From Bacteroidales bacterium (GTDB taxonomy: Bacteria > Bacteroidota > Bacteroidia > Bacteroidales > VadinHA17), in NCBI GenBank assembly GCA_017882345.1, contig JADGPT010000007.1, forward strand, positions 1 to 35,047: a DNA stretch of 35,047 nucleotides, read 5' to 3'. The translations under genes and the position numbers were made by a program. The notes below the pieces were generated by a model. That model made no database searches. It was not told the DNA's origin and worked only from the letters and a program-made list of their open reading frames with translations. Numbering within the stretch: position 1 is the first letter of the stretch; the number at the start of each line of letters is the position of its first letter. Shown piece by piece: positions 21,468 through 29,851 of this stretch.

Positions 21468-21497
21468 ATTTGCATGATCCGTTTTTGGGGAACCTTC

Positions 21498-21619
21498 CAA
21501 CAAAATCCCTGCTGCCTCCGGCAGCTACGGTCTTTTTTGTTTTAACCTCTCAGACCGACAAGTCGGCTTCGTGTTAAAACAAAAAATCCCTCGCACTTCG
21601 TGCTCAAGGGATTTTGTTG
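21498..21619. repeat. Nested inverted-repeat element next to tRNA-Cys
   Basis: An outer 13-bp inverted repeat (CAACAAAATCCCT at 21498-21510 and AGGGATTTTGTTG at 21607-21619) encloses a hairpin GCTGCC-TCC-GGCAGC (21511-21525). It also encloses a 14-bp inverted repeat (TTTTTTGTTTTAAC at 21533-21546, GTTAAAACAAAAAA at 21573-21586) with a CCGAC/GTCGG tip, and a GCAC/GTGC hairpin (21593-21603). Drawn fully paired it is a cloverleaf. Parts can also pair alternatively as terminators. It is bounded by the two 19-bp tRNA-derived direct repeats. Confidence 0.8.
21582..21616 (-). terminator. Likely terminator of tRNA-Cys
   Basis: Read on the minus strand, directly after tRNA-Cys: CAAAATCCCT pairs with AGGGATTTTTTG, with an inner GCAC-GAA-GTGC stem, and the 3' arm is itself a T-run. 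It is part of the nested inverted-repeat element, so the element may double as a terminator. Confidence 0.6.
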
Positions 21620-21690
21620 AGGTCGGTGGCGGATTCGAACCGCCGTAAACGGTTTTGCAGACCGCTACCTAGCCACTCGGTTAACCGACC
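21620..21690 (-). tRNA. tRNA-Cys (anticodon GCA)
   Basis: On the minus strand the acceptor arm GGTCGGT (21690-21684) pairs with ACCGACC (21627-21621). The anticodon loop is CTGCAAA with anticodon GCA, closed by a five-pair stem, and the T-loop is GGTTCGAATCC. The discriminator base is T, as expected for tRNA-Cys, and CCA is not encoded. The gene is 71 nt long. It is intact even though its 3' end is duplicated 168 bp away, as expected when an integrated element restores the tRNA. Confidence 0.96.
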
Positions 21691-22061
21691 GTAAGTTTCG
21701 GGTGCAAAAATAATAAATTTTGTGTTATTTGTTGCTTTTGATCCAATTCACCTGCATATTTTCTCCACCAGCCCGCCATCACCTTCCTATAAACAATAAG
21801 GCTGGAAGAGCTATTCTATTTATTTTCAATAATTTGAGCTATAGGCTCATCTATTATTTCATTTAAAGAAGCAATAACTGTTTTCATATAATTAAGTTCT
21901 TCATTTTGTTTGATATTAATGCTCAAAGCCTGAGTAGCCTGTAGAAATATGCAAAACGGAATATTTCTTACTGAAGATTAACAGCATACAAAATGATATT
22001 TTCATATTCCTAATTGTTTTAGGGTATATAGGTTCGTCCCATGTATTTGCAACTAAGATAT
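21691..22061. other. Intergenic stretch with a possible gene remnant
   Basis: Between tRNA-Cys and the promoter module no intact gene is seen. On the minus strand, roughly 21816-21966, a frame open to an upstream stop encodes IPFCIFLQATQALSINIKQN and continues to IIDEPIAQIIENK before TAG. It lacks a good start codon and looks like the tail of a decayed gene. I recognise no family. Confidence 0.4.
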
Positions 22062-22125
22062 GTAAATAATGTAACTTATTTCAAAAATTATGTAACAGCC
22101 CGGGTAACAAAGGGGCATATCTTTG
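22062..22125 (+). promoter_or_regulatory. Shared 64-nt promoter module, copy 4 (plus-strand duplicate pair)
   Basis: GTAAATAATGTAAC, then TTATGTAAC with GTAAC cores 21 nt apart (22071-22075 and 22092-22096), 21 nt, then TATCTTTG at 22118-22125, a perfect TAnnTTTG box. The 14 bases AAAAATTATGTAAC between and including the proximal repeat are identical in copy 3. An additional GTAAC at 22104-22108 lies in the spacer. The start codon of the DUF5670-like gene is about 90 nt downstream. Confidence 0.78.
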
Positions 22126-22213
22126 TATAAGAAAAATTTAGAGATACAGTTTAATTCTGGAGTAATGAAATTCATTTCTAATATAACATCATAAATTAAA
22201 TAAACTTACAGTT

Positions 22214-22372
22214 ATGGGAAATCTACTTTATGTCGTTGCAGTTATCCTCATTATCGGCTGGGCAATCGGATTTTTTGCCTACAGCGCCGGAGGCATAATA
22301 CATATTCTTCTTGTTATTGCAGTTATTGCAATATTATTCAGAATTATTTCTGGCAGAAAAATACTGGATTGA
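22214..22372 (+). CDS. DUF5670/Lmo0937-like 52-residue membrane protein (copy B)
   Basis: This gene is absent from the ORF track because of its size. The ATG at 22214 opens MGNLLYVVAVILIIGWAIGF, then AYSAGGIIHILLVIAVIAIL and RIISGRKILD. Two membrane helices flank the YSAGGIIH turn. It is nearly identical to copy A at 17436-17591, with changes mostly at hydrophobic positions, so the duplication is real and the protein is under constraint. It is the first gene after promoter module copy 4 and is followed 60 bp later by the exported single-TM paralogue. Its function is unknown; the family is small and often stress-associated. Confidence 0.88.
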   Translation: MGNLLYVVAVILIIGWAIGFFAYSAGGIIHILLVIAVIAILFRIISGRKILD

Positions 22373-22432
22373 TAATCCGGTTATTTTATAAAATAAATCA
22401 TTTTAAATCACTTAATTAATAAAATCAAAATT

Positions 22433-22762
22433 ATGAAAAAATTCATTTTTTGTTTTATGGCAACAATTTTGTCATTAACCTTCCTTCCTGTTCAGTCATT
22501 TGCTGCTATTAAAGAAGATCCTTCCTCTTTACCAGTTACAAAACCGCCTGAAACTACGGAATCAGCAGAAGCTAAAGCTTTGATGCTGAGATTAGACGAA
22601 ATTAAAGCGATGGATATGTCAAAATTGAAATCGACGGAAAAGAAAGATTTGCGTAAAGAAGTACGTTCAATAAAACGCGAGTTTAAAGCTATAAGTGGTG
22701 GCGTTTATATTTCAGCCGGATTATTAATTGTTATACTAATTATTCTTATTGTTTTATTATAA
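22433..22762 (+). CDS. Exported small protein with C-terminal membrane anchor (copy B)
   Basis: A 109-residue paralogue of the protein at 17610-17924. The signal peptide is MKKFIFCFMATILSLTFLPVQSFAA. The linker DPSSLPVTKPPETTESAEAK matches the other copy. A charged helix follows (LRLDEIKAMDMSKLKSTEKK) and then the terminal anchor YISAGLLIVILIILIVLL. The His cluster of copy A is missing here and the middle is more basic. It lies downstream of the DUF5670-like gene with the order of the pair reversed relative to copy A, and is followed by a terminator at 22792. It is probably anchored in the inner membrane with a periplasmic segment. Confidence 0.82.
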   Translation: MKKFIFCFMATILSLTFLPVQSFAAIKEDPSSLPVTKPPETTESAEAKALMLRLDEIKAMDMSKLKSTEKKDLRKEVRSIKREFKAISGGVYISAGLLIVILIILIVLL

Positions 22763-22791
22763 TCTGTAACAAATAATAAATTGCAAAAAAT

Positions 22792-22823
22792 CTGATTGTC
22801 GTAAAGGCAATCAGTTTTTTTTT
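22792..22823 (+). terminator. Intrinsic terminator after the duplicate pair
   Basis: CTGATTG and CAATCAG form a 7-bp stem around a 9-nt loop, followed by nine T residues. It lies 30 bp after the stop of the exported protein gene and between two convergent genes; the M1 peptidase ends at 22857. Confidence 0.88.
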
Positions 22824-22856
22824 GCTTCCTGTGTTAGTATGCGTCGGGTCAGAAAA

Positions 22857-25800
22857 CTAAGATTTTGATTTGAAAGGATTTAATTTATCCAGCCGGAATA
22901 TAAAACGGATTCTCTCTTTCAACGATCCCCTGATTACATTAATATTGTCAGAAACAATAAATGGGAAATAAACCTCAAAAAAGTCCCAGATACCTGCCTT
23001 TAAACCAGCTTCAAAGAATAGTGTTGATTTATTGATTGTGCCGAACCCATGATCATTAAGCAATAAATTAAAAAAGGGTTTTACCGGTATAATTGAGGCT
23101 TTTCCCGGAAGGCTGCTTGTCAGAGTGATTGAAAAAAGCCATCGGCTGTATCCAAGACTGTCATTTATTGTGGAGACAAGCCCGCCTTCTGACAATGTCA
23201 TCTGCCTGGAAAAGACGGTTTTCGGGAATTCGCTAAAACGATCAGGATACACTCCTTCATATAGATATTGTTCACGACCACTTCTGCCGCTTGCTGAAAA
23301 TGCATAGAATGGGTCTGAAGCATTGTTTTTAAGCATTGTTCCTGCAAACACTCTGAATTCCAGGCCGTTTTTCTTTCCTATATAACTATACTTATAATTA
23401 AGCTCAACTGATGTTTTCTGATACGACTTCCCTGATTCAAAAGAGGCAGACAGATTGAATGGATTTATTATTCCTGTCCTTTCCATCTGGTATCCGAATT
23501 GAAGGTAAGAAAGCATCCTGGCCGGCGTGAACGATTCAATCTGCCTGAGATCGGATGCTGTTGTATAATTCCCAAAGACTTTCTGATTGACAGGATTGTT
23601 CGCAGTATTGGTTCTCAGATAAAAATCTAATCCGATCTTCGCTTTATGATAGGCCTGAGTTCCCGGTCCCCCGAACTGTTCTCCTTCGAGTGTAAGTGAG
23701 GCAAGTCTGATAAAATTATCATAAGGAATTTTGTTGAACGAAACCTTTCCATAACCTGTAAGCGCCTGGTTGCGGAAAGTATAAAACGGCATGACAAAAT
23801 ATTCAAAAGGTTTTGGTATGAGTGCCCCATTTTGCAAAGCTACCCCGGCCATAAAGCCATCTGCACTTGTCCAGTTAACAGATGGGAAATAAATTAAATA
23901 TCGATTATCAGGATCCTCAATAGTATATATGAGCTGGAATTTAACAGGATCAGCCTTTCGGAAAACACCTGATGTCCGGATGTTGTCATTAAGCCTGAAC
24001 AATTCAGTCATCTTATGGTCAGGATCGATCCGGAACGTGGAAAAGTCCCCCGGTGGCAGGTCGATCCACTTACGGCCTTCAAAACCATCTTCCCATTTTT
24101 GTGAAATAATTGAATCTCCCTTTAATCCTGCAATTAACAATGGTGATCTTAATTCCCCAATATTTTTAACAAGCAATCTATGGTCCCTGATCTGAACAAC
24201 CTTATAATCAAGTCTTTTGGTTGTACCTAGAAAATCATCAAAAAACCATGACAGATCCTTATCTGTATGAGTTTCAAAGATTATCCTGAGATCATCTGGA
24301 TGCGGATGCTTACCTTCCCATGTACGGTAGTAAATATGCATTATTGAATCATATAGGGAATCTCCAAGATAAGCCCTGAGGTAGTTGAACCCCTGTGCGG
24401 CCTTACTGTAGATTATACTTGAGTAATTGCTGTAACTATATTCAGGAGCCGCAAGATTTATACTCTGTTCCAGGTTACCGCGGGCCCGAATAAGCCAATC
24501 GAGTTCCTGGATTCGTTGTACCGGCATTTTTAATATGTGGAAAAATGTTGCCATTTTCCTGTTTCTTAAACTTAATTCCCAAAGCTTCTTTCCGGGGTAT
24601 CGTTCATTCATATATCTCGATTCATTTGCAGTTGCGATACTCTCATCCATAAATGGGAATCTTCGTTCGTCAGATCCTAATGCTGAATAGAACCAGCTAT
24701 GGCAAATCTCATGGGCTATTACGTCATCGAGAAGGTAAGGATCGCCTGCCAGTCCAATTACTGTCAGCCCGGGATATTCCATTCCCGCACCCGAATTCAG
24801 AGCACTCTGAATTGCAGTAAAGTTGTTATAAGGATAGTCGCCGTTCCATTTTGAAAAATACCATAAAGCATTATTTATGTATGAAACAGCTTTTTTCCAG
24901 AGATATGCTTCCTGGTTTGTAAACATAGCCCAGGTGGTAACTTCCCTGCCTGATTCCGGGAGTCTGACTTTTCCTTTCAGTACATGAAATCTCTTATCGG
25001 CAAACCAAGCGAAATCATGAATATTATTCTCAGTATACCTTAACGTTTTCATCTGATTTGATGAGGGTGGAAAATCTCTCTCCAGGTAGTCTGGTATTTT
25101 TAACCAGGCGGTATCCGCAGACAGCTTATCAAGCCATTTCTTTTCCTCTCCATTTTGCAGGTTTCCTGTTGCACCAACTATATAATTATCAGGTAATGTG
25201 ATGCTTACGTCAAAGCTACCATATTCTGAATAGAATTCACCCTGATCGAGGTAGGGCATCTGATGCCAGCCTGACCTGTCATAGACTGCCGGTTTGGGAT
25301 ACCACTGTGAGATCTGATAAGATTCACCGATATGACCCAACCGCGATGTAACACCTTTTGGAATCTTCAGATGAAATGGTGTGGTTATATTAATTGTATC
25401 GCCGGGATGAAGCGGTTTATTAAGCATAAGCTTGCAGATATCAGGAAACCCTGTCAGAAGATTCCATGTAATACTTTGACCTCCGGCTTCGAAATTCAAA
25501 GAATCTATATATCCTTTTAACCCGGGATCATTGAACAATTTTGACTTTCCTTCTCTGTTTAATATTTCTTTGGCTAATGCTGTATTATTGCCGGAATATG
25601 CATTTGGCCAGAGATGAAAATATAAAAATCCCAGAGTATCCGGAGAATTGTTAATGTACTCTACAGACTCAAATCCAATCAATTCATGGTTCGTGTCATT
25701 AAGAGTAACATGAATTTCATAATTTACCTGCTGTTGAAAATAATCCTGTGATGATGCTTCCAGAAATGGACAGACTATTCCGAGACTGAAGAGCAGATAG

Positions 25801-25862
25801 TTCCTTAAAAAATATTTAATATGGAGTATTTGGAGACTGATCAGAAGTGAACCTTTCATCAA
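22857..25862 (-). CDS. Secreted M1-family metallopeptidase
   Basis: A 1001-residue protein with an N-terminal hydrophobic export segment (YLLFSLGIVCPFLEASSQ). The M1 catalytic unit is complete. GAGMEYPG (358-365) is the GAMEN-like substrate motif. HEICH (384-388) is the HExxH zinc site, with the third ligand Glu407 in FMDESIA, 18 residues after the second His as expected. After the helical segment the C-terminal part (about 640-1000) is rich in beta strands with alternating aromatic residues, as in outer-membrane or barrel-like domains. A second possible start is Met2. It is encoded 5 bp after the ABC permease gene, so it may be co-transcribed with the exporter. It probably acts on peptides at the cell surface. 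Confidence 0.9.
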   Translation of the reverse strand: MMKGSLLISLQILHIKYFLRNYLLFSLGIVCPFLEASSQDYFQQQVNYEIHVTLNDTNHELIGFESVEYINNSPDTLGFLYFHLWPNAYSGNNTALAKEILNREGKSKLFNDPGLKGYIDSLNFEAGGQSITWNLLTGFPDICKLMLNKPLHPGDTINITTPFHLKIPKGVTSRLGHIGESYQISQWYPKPAVYDRSGWHQMPYLDQGEFYSEYGSFDVSITLPDNYIVGATGNLQNGEEKKWLDKLSADTAWLKIPDYLERDFPPSSNQMKTLRYTENNIHDFAWFADKRFHVLKGKVRLPESGREVTTWAMFTNQEAYLWKKAVSYINNALWYFSKWNGDYPYNNFTAIQSALNSGAGMEYPGLTVIGLAGDPYLLDDVIAHEICHSWFYSALGSDERRFPFMDESIATANESRYMNERYPGKKLWELSLRNRKMATFFHILKMPVQRIQELDWLIRARGNLEQSINLAAPEYSYSNYSSIIYSKAAQGFNYLRAYLGDSLYDSIMHIYYRTWEGKHPHPDDLRIIFETHTDKDLSWFFDDFLGTTKRLDYKVVQIRDHRLLVKNIGELRSPLLIAGLKGDSIISQKWEDGFEGRKWIDLPPGDFSTFRIDPDHKMTELFRLNDNIRTSGVFRKADPVKFQLIYTIEDPDNRYLIYFPSVNWTSADGFMAGVALQNGALIPKPFEYFVMPFYTFRNQALTGYGKVSFNKIPYDNFIRLASLTLEGEQFGGPGTQAYHKAKIGLDFYLRTNTANNPVNQKVFGNYTTASDLRQIESFTPARMLSYLQFGYQMERTGIINPFNLSASFESGKSYQKTSVELNYKYSYIGKKNGLEFRVFAGTMLKNNASDPFYAFSASGRSGREQYLYEGVYPDRFSEFPKTVFSRQMTLSEGGLVSTINDSLGYSRWLFSITLTSSLPGKASIIPVKPFFNLLLNDHGFGTINKSTLFFEAGLKAGIWDFFEVYFPFIVSDNINVIRGSLKERIRFIFRLDKLNPFKSKS

Positions 25863-25867
25863 TGGGA

Positions 25868-27550
25868 TTATAACCTTTCTTCAATATTTCGCAAAGTTAC
25901 CCACCCTTTCGGAGATATCCAACTCTTTCTGATAAACCTTAATATCAAAACAATTAATCCGGCAACTAATCCGCATATCAGAATTGTTATCCATCCTGAA
26001 AGGAAAGAAGTTGCGTAGACAAATCCAACTAGCAAAAACATAAGTATCATGTTGAGAATTGCTCTTAAAGAATTTGTTCCTTTCTGATGCATTTCACGAA
26101 CCTGGGTAAAGGGCAATTCCATCTTCTGAAATATGATAGCAATTAATACAAGCAATACGTTTCCAAGACCGCTAAGGATTATCTGAGGAAAAACAGAGGA
26201 TCCCCAGAGCAGGATTGAAGGAATTGTAATTAAAAGATAAATGGGAATAATGAACCTAAACAGAATTGCTTTTACAGCACCGGTAAGTAAATGTCCGTGC
26301 TCTTTTAAGGGAAGAGCCTTGTAAATCCATGCTGCCTCAGGGGTATCTGTATAGGGGAGTTGGAGGATTGCAGTGCTCCCGGAAAACCCGCAAATAACAA
26401 TGAAGAAGTATTTACTTAATTCCCCATTTTCCTGTAAAGAGACAGCCAGATTGGTAAGGTCGGGCTTCAGAATTATAACGCCAAACACTATCATTATCCC
26501 GAAGAAAGGGTAAACCGACTGTTTAAACTTACGATCGCGGCTGGTTGTTGCCACAGCTAAATTCCATCCTGCCTTCTCAATCTCGGATATGCATAAGAAT
26601 TTATTAATTCTGCTGGTTAATCTGGTGTTCAGGGTTCTTATGTTTTTTGGTGAAACAGTTTCCGATGAGCCATCTGCAAGGATATTTCCAAATCCCTTTG
26701 ACATAGATCTTATAAGAAAGACGGCTCCTGTTATTGGTACAAATACAGCAAGAAATGAAAGCAACAAAAAGGGGGTTGTAACAGGCGTAAATAAACTCAA
26801 CTTTACCAGAGCAGCTAACCAGGCCGGAGGGAAGAAATAAGTCCACCAGTGGACTGACATTGTAACATTCTTAAGAACAGCAGCATCTATTAACCGGGGT
26901 ATAATCTGATAACTGCCGAAAATTATTATAGCAATTGCTATCTGTGCATAAGTAATAAGATCTTTAAACCGTTCACCATTTACTACTTTAGAGATCATGA
27001 GATAAATAAAAGTTGTAAATATTAATGTCATCCAGGTGCTTAGACCAACCGCGATAAAATAGATCAGTATTATTATCCCTTTATATTTAACAGCCACAAT
27101 TATACCTGTAGCGAGCGAGAGAGCAAGAGCAATAAAACCAATGTAAAACTGAATATGCACAAGACGTAACAGGAGAAGAGTCCGGTTACTGATGGGACGG
27201 GGAAGCAGAATATAATTATCACGCTGATCGAACAATACTGTTGTAAATTCACTAATAACGGTCATAGTCAGTGAAACCATGATAACTGTAAAAAATATTG
27301 TTAGACTCAGAATCAAATCACCGACAGAGAAAGCGGCAACACCAAAAAGCAGTCCAATTAATGAGAATGTTAGTAACTGATAAAGTAAAGTACTTTTTTT
27401 ACTGCCTGAAATCTGAAATCCGGTCGGGGAACTACGGAAATCCATCGTTAGTTTAGTACGTATAAGGATCTCGAATTGAGGATAATCAACTCCCAGCCAT
27501 TGAATAGGAGTCTTAAAAAGTCTTACAAGGAAAAGAGCAACTTGTACCAT
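25868..27550 (-). CDS. ABC exporter permease-like membrane protein
   Basis: A 560-residue protein with roughly a dozen hydrophobic helices (for example LLTFSLIGLLFGVAAFSVGD and IIVFGVIILKPDLTNLAVSL) and few long soluble regions. The amphipathic N-terminus VQVALFLVRLFKTPIQWLGV may dock at the membrane. The start immediately follows the ATPase stop (2-bp gap), which fits a permease of the same ABC system. The type resembles large Bacteroidota ABC-2-like permeases. No substrate can be inferred; the M1 peptidase downstream could be related. No motif specific for a named transporter was recognised. Confidence 0.82.
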   Translation of the reverse strand: MVQVALFLVRLFKTPIQWLGVDYPQFEILIRTKLTMDFRSSPTGFQISGSKKSTLLYQLLTFSLIGLLFGVAAFSVGDLILSLTIFFTVIMVSLTMTVISEFTTVLFDQRDNYILLPRPISNRTLLLLRLVHIQFYIGFIALALSLATGIIVAVKYKGIIILIYFIAVGLSTWMTLIFTTFIYLMISKVVNGERFKDLITYAQIAIAIIIFGSYQIIPRLIDAAVLKNVTMSVHWWTYFFPPAWLAALVKLSLFTPVTTPFLLLSFLAVFVPITGAVFLIRSMSKGFGNILADGSSETVSPKNIRTLNTRLTSRINKFLCISEIEKAGWNLAVATTSRDRKFKQSVYPFFGIMIVFGVIILKPDLTNLAVSLQENGELSKYFFIVICGFSGSTAILQLPYTDTPEAAWIYKALPLKEHGHLLTGAVKAILFRFIIPIYLLITIPSILLWGSSVFPQIILSGLGNVLLVLIAIIFQKMELPFTQVREMHQKGTNSLRAILNMILMFLLVGFVYATSFLSGWITILICGLVAGLIVLILRFIRKSWISPKGWVTLRNIEERL

Positions 27551-27552
27551 GA

Positions 27553-28341
27553 TTAATTCTTATGAGAGCCATTGAATAAATTTTCAGTATTAATCTCATT
27601 ATCTTTCCGGCCTGTTAATTGAGCAAAAAGCATCTCAAGGGTGCCGGCTTTTTCTGTTTTCAGTTCTTCAAAGGTGCCATCAGCCACTACAATTCCATTA
27701 TTTATCAGGATGATACGATCTGAAATCTTTTCAACAACATCCATAAGGTGTGAGCAGTAAAAGATGGTCTTTCCATCTTTTGCCAGCCGAATCAACAGGT
27801 CCTTAACGAGTATCACAGTGTTAGCATCCAGCCCCGACAGAGGCTCATCCAGAAAAATTATATCAGGATTATTGATTATTCCGGCCATGATCAGGATTTT
27901 TTGCTTCATTCCCTTAGAAAATGTATCCATTCGCTGATCAGAATGTTTTTCCATACCGAAAAATGAAAGCAAATTTCCAGCCCGTGATTCAAGTTTATCT
28001 TTATCAAGACCATATAATGTACCAATAAAACTCAGATACTCATTTGGTGTGAGCAGGTCATACAATGCACCCGTTTCGGGAACATAACCAATATGCTTTT
28101 TTATTTCCATACTTTCCGTTTTCAGATCTTTGCCAAAGATGGTTACTTCTCCTTCAAAGTCGGGCAGAATTCCGCATAAGATCTTGACAGTTGTACTTTT
28201 ACCTGCACCGTTAGGACCAATATATCCAATTATCTGACCGGGATGGATAACGAGGTTAATGCCTTTTAGCACTTCATTTTTGTAATCCCCTTTACCATAC
28301 GATTTCTTCAGGTTCCGAATGGTAATCTGTGAATTTTCCAT
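27553..28341 (-). CDS. ABC transporter ATP-binding protein
   Basis: A 262-residue ATPase. Walker A is GPNGAGKST (42-50). The Q-loop region contains GYVPETGALYDLLT. The signature is FSKGMKQ (141-147), a variant of LSGGQ typical of exporters of the ABC-2 type. Walker B is IIFLDEP (161-167), followed by the SGLD D-loop and His198 as the switch. The C-terminal tail (TEKAGTLEMLFAQLTG) fits the regulatory part common in such subunits. It is the first gene of a run with the permease 2 bp downstream and then the M1 peptidase. The upstream 388-bp intergenic region is shared with the divergent GH20-like gene. Confidence 0.95.
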   Translation of the reverse strand: MENSQITIRNLKKSYGKGDYKNEVLKGINLVIHPGQIIGYIGPNGAGKSTTVKILCGILPDFEGEVTIFGKDLKTESMEIKKHIGYVPETGALYDLLTPNEYLSFIGTLYGLDKDKLESRAGNLLSFFGMEKHSDQRMDTFSKGMKQKILIMAGIINNPDIIFLDEPLSGLDANTVILVKDLLIRLAKDGKTIFYCSHLMDVVEKISDRIILINNGIVVADGTFEELKTEKAGTLEMLFAQLTGRKDNEINTENLFNGSHKN

Positions 28342-28729
28342 AATGTAATCTTTAAAAACACTTAATATGAATATCGCAGGAATTATCCTGGCAGCAAGAC
28401 CATTATCAAATTTATCAAATTAATTTAAATAAGCATCCGTTATCAGTAATAAAATCGAATCTCCGCTACTTGCATCGTTGTTAGCTGGTACAAAATATAA
28501 AATTTCAAATTAGGGATCTCCTTCTTTCATTATGGCACTCCCAAAAGTTTTGTCATTACGAGGCCAAATACAAATATTCATGACAGACTTTATATTATAA
28601 ATCCAAACATCAGATAATGTTATACTTATGAAATATTGTCATTAGTAATGGAGAAGATTGAAAATTTGAAAATTTGAATAACTTTATCATTAAGATTTTT
28701 GCAGATTAAGAATTTATAAAATCACCCTT
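28342..28729. other. Divergent intergenic region (388 bp)
   Basis: This AT-rich region lies between the ABC operon (minus) and the GH20-like gene (plus). No gene or shared promoter module is seen. TTGAAAATTTGAAAATTTGAA at about 28658-28678 is a short tandem-like motif. TAACTTTA just after it is a possible weak -7 box for the plus-strand gene. Confidence 0.5.
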
Positions 28730-29848
28730 ATGAAACATATTATTATTCTACTACTACTGGCCATAAATTGCACTACATTTTCACAGGTGTCTGAAAAATC
28801 AAAAGCCATTCAGGCCAATGTACTTCCCGTTCGTGGTTTTTGTATTGCGGCTCCGCAACCAAAGGACCTCGATGAATTCATTAAATTCATTGATGAGGAA
28901 CTTGGACCAAGGTCGGTGAATACCCTTATTCTGAGGGTGGATTATAACTATCAGTATGAAAGCCATCCCGAACTGCGTGATTCAATAGCACTTTCAAAAA
29001 AGGATGTTAAAAGGCTGGTTGCGGTATGCAAAAAGAATAATATTCAGATTATCCCGCAGGTAAACCTTTTAGGACATCAGTCGTGGGCTGGAAAAACAGG
29101 AAATTTATTAAAGGTTTATCCACAGTTTGATGAGACACCAATGGTGAAGATGCCTGAGAAATATGTATGGCCCAATGCAGACGGACTATATTGCAAGAGC
29201 TATTGCCCCCTTCATCCTGATGTACACGGTATTGTATTTCAACTGGCAGATGAGATTTGCGATGTGTTTGAAGCTGAGGCATTCCATGCGGGGATGGATG
29301 AAGTCTTTTATATCGGGGAAGCACAATGTCCCCGTTGTTCCGGCAGAGATAAGGCAGAACTGTTTGCAGGGGAGGTGCGATCAATACGTGATCATCTGGC
29401 ATTGAAAGGTCGTAAGCTGTGGATTTGGGGCGACCGTCTGCTCGACGGGAAAACAACAGGATTAGGAGAGTGGGAGGCAAGCTATAATAATACCTTCAGG
29501 GCAGTAGATATGATTCCGAAAGATGTGGTAATATGTGACTGGCATTATGAACGTCCTGATCAGACCCCGGTTTATTTTGTAATGAAAGGCCTGAGTGTTA
29601 TAACCTGTCCATGGAGGAATCCGGGAAATGCAGTGCTTCAGGCGCAGGATATGGTCAGATTCAGAAAATCTGCCACACCTGAAATGAAAGATCGTTATTT
29701 GGGTATGGTACAAACAATCTGGTCAGGCGCCGGACAATTTCTTGATAATTACTATGGCAGGAAACCGGAAAATTCAGAGAATACACAGGTAATCTGTTTT
29801 AAAGCATTATTTACTGAGATTCAGAAAATGTCGGATAGTGTGTATTAG
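28730..29848 (+). CDS. GH20-like (beta-N-acetylhexosaminidase-type) exported protein
   Basis: A 372-residue protein with a signal peptide (MKHIIILLLLAINCTTFSQ). The body reads as a TIM-barrel GH20 domain. NTLILRVDYNYQYES is an early strand, IQIIPQVNLLGHQSW matches the usual QVNLLGHxS-type strand, and FHAGMDEVFYIG (Asp190-Glu191) gives the Asp-Glu catalytic pair expected for substrate-assisted retention. GRKLWIWGDRLLDG and VITCPWRNPGN are later strands. The CPRCSGRDK segment could bind a metal. It lacks an obvious N-terminal GH20b domain, so it is shorter than typical hexosaminidases. It is convergent with the DUF5916 gene (3-bp gap, no terminator between). The substrate, probably an N-acetylhexosamine-containing glycan, is inferred. 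Confidence 0.82.
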   Translation: MKHIIILLLLAINCTTFSQVSEKSKAIQANVLPVRGFCIAAPQPKDLDEFIKFIDEELGPRSVNTLILRVDYNYQYESHPELRDSIALSKKDVKRLVAVCKKNNIQIIPQVNLLGHQSWAGKTGNLLKVYPQFDETPMVKMPEKYVWPNADGLYCKSYCPLHPDVHGIVFQLADEICDVFEAEAFHAGMDEVFYIGEAQCPRCSGRDKAELFAGEVRSIRDHLALKGRKLWIWGDRLLDGKTTGLGEWEASYNNTFRAVDMIPKDVVICDWHYERPDQTPVYFVMKGLSVITCPWRNPGNAVLQAQDMVRFRKSATPEMKDRYLGMVQTIWSGAGQFLDNYYGRKPENSENTQVICFKALFTEIQKMSDSVY

Positions 29849-29851
29849 GTC

